In this document: piece after piece, positions 1 to 10,029 of the stretch
Layout: each line of letters begins with the position of its first letter
How positions within the stretch are numbered: position 1 is the first letter of the stretch
NCBI GenBank assembly: GCA_019279435.1
Contig: JAAALK010000289.1
Span: 29,876,603-29,940,602 of the forward strand
Direction: 5' to 3'
Origin: Zizania palustris
Lineage: Eukaryota; Streptophyta; Magnoliopsida; Poales; Poaceae
DNA length: 64,000 nucleotides
The notes under the pieces: model-generated
Database searches by the model: none
Told to the model about the DNA's origin: nothing
What the model saw: only the letters and a program-made list of their open reading frames with translations
Translations under genes and position numbers: made by a program

Positions 1-304
1 TCCTCCATGATGCGTTGTTGGTGGAAGTACGACTCGCAACGGTTGATGAACGGCAACGGGTCACCCTTACCATCATACTTGGGGAAGTCCATCTTTGGAA
101 CCATAGAGGTCGATTGTTGTGGTGCTCACCGATCTATGGAAGGGCCGGCAGGGGACCCCCATGGCATGGTGGAGGTTGAAGACGTTGAATTGCCTGAGAA
201 TTATCAGTGGTGTTCATGGACAGGGCACAAACGACAGTGGTGAGGTCTTGGAGCTAGGCCATCATCTCGACCAAGGTAGGTTGAGAGTCGTCTTGCTCCG
301 ACAT
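1..304 (-). pseudogene. gag N-terminus of the gypsy element at the left edge
   Basis: The frame starts at ATG 304-302 (MSEQDDSQPTLVEMM). It meets an in-frame TAG at 254-256, where CAG (Gln) is the likely ancestral codon. It then continues with recognisable Ty3/gypsy gag sequence: PKMDFPKYDGKGDPLPFINR followed by CESYFHQQRIME at the very start of the window. That motif is the usual beginning of the gag homology region in grass gypsy elements. An upstream open stretch (to 520) joins LTR and gag in frame but need not be translated. The rest of gag is outside the window. Confidence 0.75.
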
Positions 305-473
305 GTTTGTGGTGGCAATGGTGGCGTAGGTGGTTTGATTGGCATGAAGTGTGGCGGTGGTAGGTGCGGCCTGATCGGTGGTGGTGGTCTGATTGGTGGG
401 CAACGTGGCGAAGGATCTTCTGGACCTTGGTTGCGTAGCTCGTAGCCGGCGTGAGGAGAATCCCGTCGCTGCG

Positions 474-1017
474 CTATCTTGTAGAACATAGGAGACTTTA
501 GAGAATGGGGGAGACTTCAAAGAACTAGGGTAGAGATTGTAGACTAATTTTTATTCCTTGCTTGATTATGCCTGAAGGGCTTACATCTATATTTATAAGG
601 CTTAACAGATCAAAATTAACTAACAAGAAAACCTAATCTTAACTAACAAGGAAACTAATCTTTAACTAATAAGGAATCCTACTCTAACAAGAATTCCTAA
701 TCTCCATAATGGGACAGGTGGTCCTTGGATGGGCTAATGCTGCGGCTATCTTGTAGAACAGAGGAGACTTTAGAGAATGGGGGAGACTTCAAAGAACTAG
801 GGTAGAGATTGTAGACTAATCTTTATTCCTTGCTTGATTATGCCTGAAGGGCTTACATCTATATTTATAAGGCTTAACAGATCAAGATTAACTAACAAGA
901 AAACCTAATCTTAACTAACAAGGAAACTAATCTTTAACTAATAAGGAATCCTACTCTAACAAGAATTCCTAATCTCCATAATGGGCCAGGTGGTCCTTGG
1001 ATGGGCTAATGCTGCGG
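474..1017 (-). repeat. 272-bp tandem duplication inside the LTR
   Basis: Two nearly identical 272-bp units, 474-745 and 746-1017, lie head to tail. Each carries the TATAAATA box, the AATAAA signal and the run of TAACTAACAAG-like repeats. The copies differ at only a few positions by eye, so the duplication is recent relative to the other decay in this region. Confidence 0.9.
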
Positions 1018-1302
1018 CTGGCCCAAGGCAGTCCATGACAGTTTCACATTAATAATTGAAATAAATCAGTTTTTATCAAGGCAAACAAATGGAAGATGGA
1101 TGGATAACATTTGAACTCCTTGAAAACTGAGTTAGCTCCATAAAAACGATAAGTAAAATGGAATGAAAACATGGGATGCTATTAATACATATGAAAATGG
1201 TTGCCTTTCACTTAAGCAGAAAAATATAACACTGGAAAAAACATAAAAGTTATACCCTCACAGAAAGTCAACAGACAAATAGGACAAAGTGCAATGCAAT
1301 AC

Positions 1303-4300
1303 CTTAGTTGAAAGCCCACCAACAATGAGACAACACCTGATATCAGTAAATTGGGCTAATTTCTCAATCATACTATGGACCCTGCATTTATAGTTGTATG
1401 AATGGTAAGTACACTTAAGTAATGTAGCAATATAAAATTGATAAGCAGCAAATGTGATATATGCTAGCATTAAGCTAATTTTCTATAGGTAGTGTTACAC
1501 AACCATTCGTTGGGATCTCTTTACACACAATGCGGTGTTCATCTTAAATAACTGAGGTGAAGTTATCTTTGTTGGTGTGATTTGGGATGTCAAATATGAA
1601 ATATGAGATATTCAACCATTCAAATTTGACTATTTGAAAATGGGAATTCTTGAACCAACTTTTAAATCAAAATTGAAATGAAAAAACTAAGTGACAACCT
1701 TAATACATAGAGTACCTTCCAAAAAAATACATACTAAAGCATATCATCAGAAAATTGGATACTAGTTGGCAAAACAACAAAGGAATGAATTCCTTATTGG
1801 AGCTAATGAAACAGAGCAAACATAGAAAATTTGTTATTGTAGCTTAACATCTTAAGCCCTAAAATAAAATAATAGAAGGAAATGAACTAACATCAAAGAT
1901 TGTTTTATAGAGAAATGAATATACAGAACTTACTGTGCAGCCAACTCTCTAGTTGGAGTAAGAATAAGCACCCTAATTGCAGGTACACGTTTGGGCCGGA
2001 AAAGTAGACGTTCCAGCACAGGTAATGAGAAAGCAGCGGTCTATAAAGAGTTCAGTTAAACTTATATATATTCAAAAAGATCCAAACATGGAAATTTTTG
2101 TTCATTAGAGATACCTTCCCAGATCCTGTTATAGCGCTTCCACATATATCTCGTCCAGTTAATGCTAATGGTATGCATGCAGCCTGGAATAAGTAAGAAA
2201 TAAGAAAAAAGGAAAATGGCAACCAAATTAACTTGCCAGTATTCATAAATAAAAATATGGTATTACTACATGAATTAAAAAGAAATGCTACTTCACCAAA
2301 ACAATAACAGGACTTTGTAATTGATCAATTAAAGTAATTTCATTTATAACGATACAAAAAATGGAGGTATCAATATGCAACCACAACTTTCTATTTTGTG
2401 CAATAGTTGCTATCATTAGCATGTCAAAAGTCACAACAATATAACTGTAGATCACTTTTAGGGTTGAACTGTTAGCCTTACTTACAAATTCAAATTTCCA
2501 CTTCCATAGTTATTAAGGTGTTGCTAAAGCATCGCCTTAGCGTCGCTTAAGCAATAAGGCACTTGGGGGTGTTGAGGCACCTGAACGCCTTGGCCTCCCA
2601 CGTTGCCCCCACATGGCCCACATAGTCCATTCGCAGCCTCTAGGGTTTCCACAGTGTCTTAGACTTCCAAAAATGAGAGAGAGGAGGCAAATCAAGCAAG
2701 CAACGCAGAGGCAAGGCGTGGCACAGATCAGGAGCGAACGCCATGCAATGAGATTGAGCACGAGTGGTGCACGGTGAGGCCCAGCATGGCCTTACATCTT
2801 ACCGCTTAGGCAATAAGGCAGTTGTCCACCGCCTCGCCTTGCCTTACCGCCTTAATAAGTATGTCCACCTCGATAAGTGGCCAATATAGACACCAGCAAT
2901 GAGTGGACTTGGCAAATAAGAGTTTCACAGCAAGAAAAAAACATAGTTCAAACTAATGTGACCATTCCTTACAGATATCAGTATGGAACAAAGACTAATG
3001 TGAAGCTAATGCTACTCCCAAATTTTGGCCTTAACTTGTTTGTTTGTGCAATCCGCATGGCATGGCCTTCCATCCTCTTGGTGATGGTGGCCAGATGTAC
3101 CAAATACCAATATTTGACCAAGCTTTGCATCCTGCTTAGAAGCCTTTGGATCATCTTCCCAATTGGCTATTGAAAACATAGCAAGTGGCTCTGATACCAA
3201 TATATTGTGAGCAACACACCTGGGTGGATCTAGTGGAGGATGAAAGGGAGAGTGTGCCTTGGAGTGGTTGAGAAGGGGATAATGTAGGTATACTTGCACA
3301 CCTTCTTTCGTGTGGATGGGATTCTTCCAAACCAATGGTAGAAGCTCTAAGAAAGCATTCATCTAATACTTAAGATGCTTTATTGCTTAATAAGCAAGCC
3401 TTCTTGTAACATAGCTAGGATAGATATATGACTCTTTATTAGGACAACTCTTAAACAGACCACACAATCCTAATCTTAACACACTTCAAATTACTAAACA
3501 GAACACACAATCCTAATCCTAACACACTTCAAATAAACACAACTCCCTAATTTTAGCATAAGGCCCCCTTTGGGACAGATTAAAATAATCAGGATTATGT
3601 TATAATAATAAACAGGATTATGACTGTTTCTGATTATTAGTTATATTGCTGATTGTGATTAATACTTAAGATGTCTATAATTTTTCTCTTTGAGACATAA
3701 ACCGCTTCTACTTTAATCATAAACTGCCAATAAGTTGTTCCAAAAGGGGCCTAAACTTCTTATCATAATCATATTATTTTTAAATATACAAGCCCCTATT
3801 CCTTCTCTGATAAACTCCATCAAATATACAGTTTGTAACATATATATCCACTTTTACATATGTTACCCTACAATGTGAATCATATTATTTTTGTACAAGC
3901 TATTTATGGAAACAAGAAAACCCAGAATGTATGAAGGACTGAAGGTGATATTCATGCTTACAATCTTATTAATGAGTAAAGAAGAGTTTGCAGGTCTAAA
4001 CCTGAATTGGCGTTGGTTTTTGGTAGCCAAGTGCTTCACAGGCTCGAAGAAGCGGGCGTGACAAGTTCAGCTCAAGAAACGAATTTGCATGGAATGATGC
4101 TCCTTCAGAGGGTGCAAAAAATTTAGAAGGGTGAACTGCGCTACTATGTCCATTTGCATCTTCTTCCTGTGAACATCAACTCATAAGCATGTCACTGACT
4201 TGCACAGTTGCACTGAACACGATGGACAATTAATGCAATAAAATGGTGCATATATGGCGAATTGGACAGCATAGTAGGCAAGTAGCGCATCCAGAGTTAA

Positions 4301-4812
4301 GTAAGCAAAAAAGGAATGGAGAAATGAAATTGCGCAAGGCACACCTCTTGTGCAGATTCCTCGTCTCCTTCCTCATTCTTTTTCCCTTCTTGTCCTTGCT
4401 CACCCCCTTCCTCTTCTTCTTCGTTACTCTTCTCCTCCCCTTTGCCCTCCTCCTCGTCAATCTCCTCTACCCCCTCGTTGTCCTCGTCGCTCTCCTCCAG
4501 CTCGTCCTCCTCGTCCTCGCTTTCCCCCTCTACTACCTTGTCGTCATCGCTGTCATCATCCACCTCCAAATCCTCCTCGCCCTCGGAGTCGCCGTCGGGA
4601 ATAGTGGGCTTACCGCCGCGGCTCCACCGCAGGGCTTGGGAGATCTTGTCGTCGATAGAGGTGGTGCGGCTGCGCGCGTGCTCCGCCGCCACGGACTCCG
4701 CATAGGACGAGAACTCCCACGGCGACTGCGCCGGCTTGCGCCCCGTGGAGACCGCCGCCGCCGCCTCGTCATTGTCGGAGCCGTCGGGATCGAACCGGAA
4801 GTCGGGGTCCAT
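1303..4812 (-). CDS. DEAD-box ATP-dependent RNA helicase, DRS1/RH28 type, 5' five exons only
   Basis: Five exons join in phase: 4345-4812, 4002-4166, 2115-2183, 1934-2040 and 1303-1381, together 888 nt or 296 codons. All introns have GT-AG ends. The start ATG (4812-4810) opens MDPDFRFDPDGSD, the plant RH28 N-terminus. Residues 1-156 are highly acidic (runs of Asp/Glu). Exon 2 has the Q motif (GYQKPTPIQ), exon 3 motif I (GSAITGSGK), exon 4 PTRELAAQ (motif Ia), and exon 5 a GG-containing segment (IVGGLSTK). The DEAD box and the second RecA domain are absent from the window, because a gypsy element occupies intron 5 from 1040. DRS1-type helicases act in the nucleolus in large ribosomal subunit maturation (family knowledge). 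Whether the gene is whole with an enlarged intron or only a 5' fragment cannot be told here. No stop or frameshift is seen in the five exons. Confidence 0.88.
2511..2858. mobile_element. MITE-like element in helicase intron 2
   Basis: The outer ends are inverted: TATTAAGGTGTTGC at the left and, read in reverse complement, TTATTAAGGCGGTAAGG at the right. The interior is GC-rich with repeated GCCTTAG/CTTAGGC words, unlike the AT-rich intron around it. I could not define a clean target duplication. It resembles the Mutator-like or unclassified MITEs of this composition seen often in grass introns. Confidence 0.4.
3188..3558 (-). mobile_element. short LTR with Met-tRNA primer site (TRIM-like or truncated copia)
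   Basis: On the minus strand an LTR-like unit begins TGCTAAAATTAG at 3558 and ends TCACA at 3206. It is followed at 3199-3188 by TGGTATCAGAGC, the standard primer-binding site complementary to initiator Met-tRNA. Only a short internal stretch (about 150-180 bp) follows before ordinary intron sequence, with no second LTR and no gag. It is either a solo 5' end or a decayed TRIM. Confidence 0.55.
3562..3751. mobile_element. Tourist-like MITE (PIF/Harbinger), 190 bp
   Basis: The terminal inverted repeats are GGCCCCCTTTGGGACA on the left and GGCCCCTTTTGGAACA on the right (reverse complement). The element is flanked by the 3-bp duplication TAA (3559-3561 and 3752-3754), as expected for PIF/Harbinger-type MITEs. 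The interior is AT-rich and non-coding. It lies in helicase intron 2 directly beside the LTR fragment. Confidence 0.75.
3755..4001 (-). other. remaining intron 2 sequence
   Basis: AT-rich intron sequence between the Tourist-like MITE and exon 2. I see no feature in it. Confidence 0.6.
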
Positions 4813-4869
4813 GGGAGAGAGGCGAGAGAAGGGAACAGGTGGGGTGGGGGTGGTAGCCTCCGGCGTGGG

Positions 4870-5020
4870 CGGAGGGATACGAGGGTTTAATCGAGGGTTT
4901 CGGCGGAGCGGCGCGAGGACTATCTGTAGCAGGCGGCCATGGGGTGTTCTGGTGGCCTGCTGGGATTTCCTGGGCCGTTTTCTTTTAGAATTGTAGAATC
5001 GGTATTTTACTATTTGGGCC
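4870..5020 (-). promoter_or_regulatory. helicase upstream region with telo-box-like and site II motifs
   Basis: Upstream of the helicase start there are two AAACCCT motifs on the minus strand (4882-4888 and 4894-4900) and two TGGGCC boxes (4971-4976 and 5015-5020). In plants, telo-boxes combined with site II (TGGGCY) elements mark promoters of ribosome-biogenesis and translation genes, which fits a DRS1-type helicase. I see no convincing TATA box. The 5' leader just before the ATG is C/T-rich. A hAT-like repeat starts at about 5084, so the intact promoter is under 300 bp. Confidence 0.5.
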
Positions 5021-5083
5021 GAAGAGAGGTTTGCATCTCATGAGTCATGTCCCTTCTCCACGCCGCCGGAGCGCCATTCCACC

Positions 5084-5148
5084 TATGGATGGCAACAGAT
5101 AATATACCGGCGGTATTACTCGCCCGTACTCGTATCCAATTATATAAA
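5084..5148. mobile_element. left part of a hAT-like repeat split by later insertions
   Basis: The sequence opens TATGGATGGCAAC, close to the TAGGGATGGCAAC end of common grass hAT-type repeats, and continues with TATTACTCGCCCGTACTCG-like text. The same style of sequence resumes at 13530 after the two Helitrons, so this is probably one element cut in two. The far end is not in the window. Confidence 0.5.
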
Positions 5149-5180
5149 CTAGAAGGACCTGCGCGTGATCGTGCGCCCTA
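5149..5180 (-). other. Helitron 1 3' terminus
   Basis: On the plus strand: CTAG at 5149-5152, an 8-base spacer, then GCGCGTGATCGTGCGC, an imperfect hairpin. The base after CTAG on the minus strand is T, as expected for insertion at an A/T dinucleotide. Confidence 0.65.
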
Positions 5181-5571
5181 TCAATGAGTTTGGCTCAAAT
5201 ATGCCCGTTGGATATGTCTTTCATGTCCTAGTTTGGCCATATGCAAGAATACATACATTGTACCCATCAAGTGCAGACCTAAGGATTAACTTTACTTCTT
5301 AAAAAACACTCTACATCATTTAACAATCGTTCTGTTTTCAATGTTTGGGAACTCAATTGCATCGTACGCCGTATCAAAAACAATTGGATTGCACGGAACT
5401 GATTGGAATGGAGGCAGGAATTGAACAATGTGGCAAGTTTTGGTATTTGATTCATCAAATGCTGATTCATAGCTTTTTAGCAATCAAGAAGGAAATCTTC
5501 GTACAAAATACTATATCATCAGAATCTATATAAAAGAATCTATCTAAAAGTGTCTTGTACCAGAGCTTTAA

Positions 5572-5718
5572 GAGAAATTTGTAAAAATATCATTACAATT
5601 TTCTATAATTTAAAAATATCATTGTTTGTGACTGTGGTAAGTCCATCAATAAGTGATATACACCAATGACGTATTTCAAAACTGAAAAAATTATAATGAC
5701 ATAGAAAAATTTAACCCC
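5572..5718. mobile_element. degenerate MULE-type MITE, relative of the one at 50893
   Basis: The left end contains AAAAATATCATTACAATTTTC and the right end, in reverse complement, GGGGTTAAATTTTTCTATGTC then ATTATAATTTTTTCAG. Both ends and the internal GTGACTGTGG match the better-preserved element at 50893-51037. No clear target duplication was found. Confidence 0.4.
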
Positions 5719-5959
5719 TTCTTTCTTCCAATGTAATGATCCAAGAATTGAATCTTAACTATTCATTGTGATCTAGATATCCGTTGTTAGCGGTTCACTG
5801 TAAGTCAAAAGAGATAAAAGAAACCTAGTGTCATCATATCATATCATATGTTGGCATCCTTGTTTAATAATGTTTTAATTTTACGCTGGTAATTGTACAT
5901 TTTTTATGGTACTTTGAATCACACTGTCCTCAACTGCCACTTGTCTCAAATGGCTAACT

Positions 5960-6127
5960 TTCATTGGCCGACAGATATTACTTACGGATATTTTCCATCA
6001 AATCACCTCTGTCGGCCAAAAACCGATAGAAGTTCGCGTTTTGCCGATAGAAATTAATTTCTTCCGTCAGATTTGGTCTAATTTCTATTGACGTTGGCCG
6101 ACGGAAGTTTGCTGAATTCCCGTAGCA
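5960..6127. mobile_element. CACTA-like terminal remnant
   Basis: The segment has several copies of GGCCGACGGAA/GCCGATAGAA-type words in both orientations and ends TTCCCGTAGCAGT. This resembles the subterminal repeats and the end of grass CACTA elements, as a short non-coding derivative. The opposite end is unclear. Confidence 0.35.
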
Positions 6128-7130
6128 GTTGCATCACATTGTAAGCCCTCAAAAGTGTTCCACATTAGTTCATAAACTTTAATATTTCAGATTCAGTCAA
6201 AAACTTAACTGTCTATGTCTATGGGTGATTAGATGTCCCTAACAGCCAAGCCAAGCAGCATTGAGTAGTCAAAACGGACACGACTTTTGGGTTACCTAAC
6301 TATTGCTCTCCAAAATGTTCTTGAAATACGCTAGCATGACTATTAATTTAAACATCAATCGTAACTGATATGAGGCACACAATTAAACTTACATCACTCT
6401 CATGCCACACCAAACCAGAGAATTAGAGTATGACCTTTGAAATCAATAACCTACATCACACAAACACTCTAGTGTCAGTAAGTGTGATAACCAAATAAGC
6501 CCTCACGAAAGAGAACTTCAACACTTAGATCAGTCCGAAATAATTCAAAAATATTGCAAAATAGGAAATGTAAATCATACACATCATTTTTCTTAAATAT
6601 TTTAAACCAACAACTACCCATATTTTTGTTACCCAAAAGTTCAGAAGCTAAAGAAGCCTATGACAAATGGAAAGAGATTAAGTGAATTTTTTTCATTAAT
6701 CAGATCCTGTCTATGCAGCTTCTATGATTTGATAAGCCATGATTCTACACAACTTTGTAGTTTGCACACTCAGTTTTCATCTTCACTGTTATTTGTAACT
6801 TAGAAGTTGCAACAATATGCTAATAAAGCTAGGGTTGTATTATTTTAGGGCTTCTGGTTCACTTCCTTTGGTGCAAAACAGCATATGCACCAAAGGCAAA
6901 ACATACCGCATGTGTAAATGATGCGTACATAGCTCGCCATCCTAAAACACCATTCTTCTATACTAAGTCCTAAGTCCTAACCTATTCGAACAATCAAGTG
7001 ATTCTAGTAAAGTTGAGTATGGTGGTTTGCTTGAATTATTAATTCAACTCGGACAGAAACTATTAAAGTGCTAAAAGATAATAAAATACATCCTTCATCA
7101 ATTAGTCAAAACAACATTATCTTATGTATA
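6128..7130. other. AT-rich Helitron 1 interior, nothing identified
   Basis: Low-GC sequence without a recognisable exon, repeat or RNA gene. It may hold intron sequence of captured genes. Confidence 0.5.
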
Positions 7131-7137
7131 TTTTTAC

Positions 7138-7193
7138 CTGGCATCCTCCCCGAAAGAACATTGTGAAGAAATTTAGCAGGATTTTGTGCGCCA
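7138..7193 (-). pseudogene. probable single exon of an unidentified gene captured by Helitron 1
   Basis: A 56-nt segment lies between a good acceptor (TTTACAG, ending at 7194) and a donor (GTAAAA, from 7137). Its open frame reads SGAQNPAKFLHNVLSGRMP. The composition and splice sites look like a true plant exon. I do not recognise the protein. No neighbouring exon of the same gene is apparent. Confidence 0.35.
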
Positions 7194-7405
7194 CTGTAAA
7201 TAAGTTTCAAAAATGAATGAATGAAACAAAAACCATCCAATATGTTTTAGAAAATAAATAGAAATTTTATCGATGGCAAGATGAACTGAAACCCTTAAAA
7301 TAGAGATAATTACAATTGTTTGTTTATATCAACATGCTATGAATATAAAATGCAATCAGATTTGTAAACCAGATTGTGATCAATGCAGACCATTTTGAGG
7401 AATTG

Positions 7406-7579
7406 ATAATAGCAGAACAAATCATTAGGGGGAAAAGCAACATACTTGTTCATAGTGATAATGAGTGCAGAAAGCTTGGAACAAAAGGCATTATAATAGC
7501 AGAACAAATCATTAGGGGGAAAAGCAACATACTTGTTCATAGTGATAATGAGTGCAGAAAGCTTGGAACAAAAGGCATT
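7406..7579. repeat. 87-bp tandem duplication
   Basis: Two units, 7406-7492 and 7493-7579, are identical or nearly so. Because 87 is a multiple of three, a short open frame passes through both units on each strand, but no known protein is recognised. Confidence 0.9.
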
Positions 7580-7739
7580 AACAGTTATCCACAAAGATGG
7601 TGATAAACTTGCATTTGCAAAATGAAGATATGTGCATCAACATCAACAAAATTATTCCTGTCGGATATCACTTTATCTACTAAAGATTAAGTTGCCACAT
7701 AGATGCTAACTTTGTTAGATACAAAATAAATACATTGGA

Positions 7740-7905
7740 CTGGCATCGAGCAAAATTTGGACTGTGGATGCAAAATACAAATACAACACATCAAGAATAT
7801 GGATCGAGCAGTCGCAACACATCAAAATACAAATACAAAATAATTATAAGATTGTTTGCATCGAGCAGAATTTGGATTGTGGATGCAAAATACAAATACA
7901 TAGGC
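7740..7905. repeat. local imperfect repeat in Helitron 1
   Basis: A segment of about 45 bp, centred on CATCGAGCAAAATTTGGACT and GTGGATGCAAAATACAAATA, occurs at about 7745 and again, diverged, at about 7858. No function is suggested. Confidence 0.6.
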
Positions 7906-8152
7906 TCAGGTGAGAGTTATATCAACGGCACATCAAGAATGCTAGAACATTTGAGCATTATTGGAGACATGTAAGTTCCAAAAACAAAACTGCAAACTAA
8001 AAGGTAATTAAACTTGTTAAAAATTCAGAGGGAGTAGCGTTGAAACTTAAAATCACCGTGCTGAAATATATTATTTAAGTCAGTTGTATGAGTTAAGTGT
8101 GAACTGTGACCCTATTAGTCTGACACAAAAATATCAAATTAGCAGTTCATAC

Positions 8153-8586
8153 CTTGATATAGTTGTCGCTGTCGACAATGAATCGGTGATAAATCCTAGC
8201 TGGCAGGACGATCATATCTCCTTCTTTTATCCAAATCTGAATCCACTTGTCATCGTTGTCACAGATGTGAAAGTACCCACTAGCCTCCAACCAGTAGCAG
8301 ATCTCTTCATCAGCATGAATGTGCTCACGATAGAAGTTCTTCACCTTCTCATAATTTTCTAGTTTCTCTGGGCATATCTCAATAAGATCCTAGAAAAAAA
8401 AGCAAAACAACTCATATCAATCGGTGCACAAGTAACATAGCCTAGGGATGGACAAAAAGTTAATTGAATCTCTTAAGAGTTTAGTTCATACAAAGTAGTT
8501 GTATCCTCTTTCTTTGCGAATTTTTGTGAGCTCTTCTTCACTTTCAGACTTCTTAGGATCCAAATACCACTAAAGCACACCAATCT
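8153..8586 (-). pseudogene. acireductone dioxygenase (ARD) fragment with nonsense codon
   Basis: Two exons in phase, 8492-8586 and 8153-8389, give about 110 codons of plant ARD. This cupin-fold enzyme of the methionine salvage cycle oxidises acireductone to the keto-acid precursor of methionine. The metal-ligand motif HIHADEE and the later histidine in YHRF are kept, so the core was once catalytic. The first exon has an in-frame TAG at 8572-8570, between GVL and WYLDPKK, where relatives have Ser. An Arg replaces the usual Gly before the YHRF motif. The N-terminal exon and the C-terminal exon (after NYIK) are absent. It lies in a Helitron in the Helitron's own orientation, so it is best read as a captured and decayed fragment. 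Confidence 0.85.
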
Positions 8587-8589
8587 CTG

Positions 8590-9480
8590 CAAAAATAGGA
8601 CTTGTAAGCTGCATAATAAAGCAGGTCTAGCATTAAAAAACAAGTCGGATTCTCAAAACACCTTGGTCAGCTACTTTACTAACCGGCACAGTGACATGTT
8701 ATATTGCCACAGACATTAAGAACAGTCTGGCTACTTACATCAACGGGGTTATTGCAGCATACATACCAACTTTAGAGGAATAAATAGTGGTACAAACTTA
8801 GCTAAAGAACTACATTTTTACAACATGGAACACAGTTAATATATTTTAGTTTAACCATCCAGGTGCGTGGAAAATTAATTTGACCATGCAGAGAGAACAA
8901 AGAGAAATTAGAAAGTGAAGAAGATATAGGACCATTCATGTAATTCAAACCCAATGGAACCAAATCTTCGACTGTAAGCTAGGGTACAAAAATCCCTTTC
9001 AAAAAGGACATTATGCATGTGAATCAGAATTTGCAAATCAATAAATACTCTCTGAAAAAAGGTAAGATCGAAAGAAGATTAAACTAAATGAATCTTGGAG
9101 AAGTAGCGGATGTCTGCCATGTGCTATCACTGAGCAAACTCGCTCCTCTGAGATTAATCTTTTCCCTTCTAATAGCTTTCTTTTTTTGTTTTCCCTTAAT
9201 TGCAAGATTGAAACTGTACATGTAGTTTAAGTAAGACTTGACAGTAACAAACTCAAACAAGTATGAAGATTGACACTATACATCATGCAAGCTCGCAAAG
9301 ATAAGATGTCAGAAAGTTCTCTCTCTAAAGCTAGGAAGAGATGGACGAAACCAAAAGAAAAGACCAGAAAGGAAGAAATGGGGAAGTGACGGGGATAGTA
9401 CAAGTCGATCGCTGGCGGGATAGTACTACTACGCACCTTGGGCTTCTAGTGGATCGCCGACGCACATCGAGGTCGATACC
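8590..9480. other. Helitron 1 interior, nothing identified
   Basis: AT-rich sequence upstream of the ARD exons. I looked for the missing first ARD exon here and did not find it. Confidence 0.5.
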
Positions 9481-9529
9481 AAGCTAGCATTGGATACAAT
9501 GACATAGCTCCTGGGCACCTGGCTGTGCC

Positions 9530-9943
9530 ATGGCGGGGCAAGAATCCGAGGCCGACGCAGAGGAGGAGCGATTGAGGGTGCCGTCGCTAGAGGCCGCACC
9601 TACTGATGTGCATGGAAGCTCCGCAAAGGTGAGGGCACCGCCGCTGTATACCGCACCTACCGACGACACATCGAAGCTCCGCGAAGGTGAGGGCGCTGCT
9701 GCTGGAGGCTGCACCTACCGGCGTGAGCGCGAAGGGGCAGGCCAAGCCGATGCCGCTGCTAGGTCTGTCACCCATGGCGTCACTGAAGCAGGAAGGGGAG
9801 AGGGAGAGAAGGTTCTAGATCTAGAAGGAGAGGAAGAGGCTGGATTAATCCCAGCAACGTGGAGGGATGATTTTGCAAAATGGCACGCACAACACGTTGG
9901 CCAATTTCACGGAAATCAAAGGTCTTTTTTGCAAGGTAGATGA
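9530..9943 (+). other. GC-rich block with 57-58-bp minisatellite and open frame
   Basis: Three diverged units of 57-58 bp start at 9573, 9630 and 9688 (TGAGGGYRCCGYCGCT-like). The plus strand is open for 137 codons from ATG 9530, but the protein is low-complexity and unrecognised, and the frame runs into the Helitron end. The block could be a first exon or CpG-island promoter taken from a host gene. I do not call it a gene. Confidence 0.35.
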
Positions 9944-9993
9944 CGTGGCTTCACCAGTGAGCCAGAAACTCGAGCTACTTTTAATATAAGTAA

Positions 9994-10021
9994 CTAGCCC
10001 ACGAGGTGCCCTTCGGGCACC
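9994..10021 (-). other. Helitron 2 3' terminus: hairpin plus CTAG
   Basis: Stem 10005-10011 pairs with 10015-10021 (7 of 7), with loop TTC on the plus strand. The spacer is 9998-10004 and CTAG is 9994-9997. Host-side T follows on the minus strand. Confidence 0.8.
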
Positions 10022-10029
10022 CCATCTAG

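Larger units (their letters stand above)
1..1040 (-). mobile_element. Ty3/gypsy retroelement, 5' LTR and start of gag, cut by left window edge
   Basis: The element reads leftwards. The LTR begins on the minus strand at 1040 with TGTCATGGAC and contains a TATAAATA box and AATAAA signals (each present twice because of a 272-bp internal duplication). The gag reading frame follows below about position 473. I found no clear primer-binding site between LTR and gag, so the LTR end is uncertain. It sits in intron 5 of the helicase gene, in the gene's own orientation. The other LTR and pol would lie to the left of the window. Confidence 0.8.
5149..9993 (-). mobile_element. Helitron 1 (4.8 kb) with captured gene fragments
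   Basis: The 3' end on the minus strand is CTAG at 5152-5149 followed by T. Eight bases before it lies a short GC hairpin region (5161-5176, GCGC arms). The 5' end abuts Helitron 2 at 9993, where the minus strand reads TTACTTATATTAAAAGTAGC. The expected first bases TC are altered. No Rep/helicase protein is present, so it is non-autonomous. It carries acireductone dioxygenase exons and one unidentified exon, both in the Helitron's own orientation. It shares a subterminal motif (GATGACGTGGCT with a T-rich stretch before it) with Helitron 2. Confidence 0.65.

Noticed and set aside
4243..4890. 215-codon open frame on the plus strand with Leu/Val-rich sequence
   Set aside because: It is the antisense of the helicase's acidic first exon; GAG/GAA-rich codons give an open complement. 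The minus frame matches a known family.
8590..9480. Missing first exon of the ARD gene
   Set aside because: I scanned the minus strand for the conserved N-terminal ARD motif and found nothing convincing.
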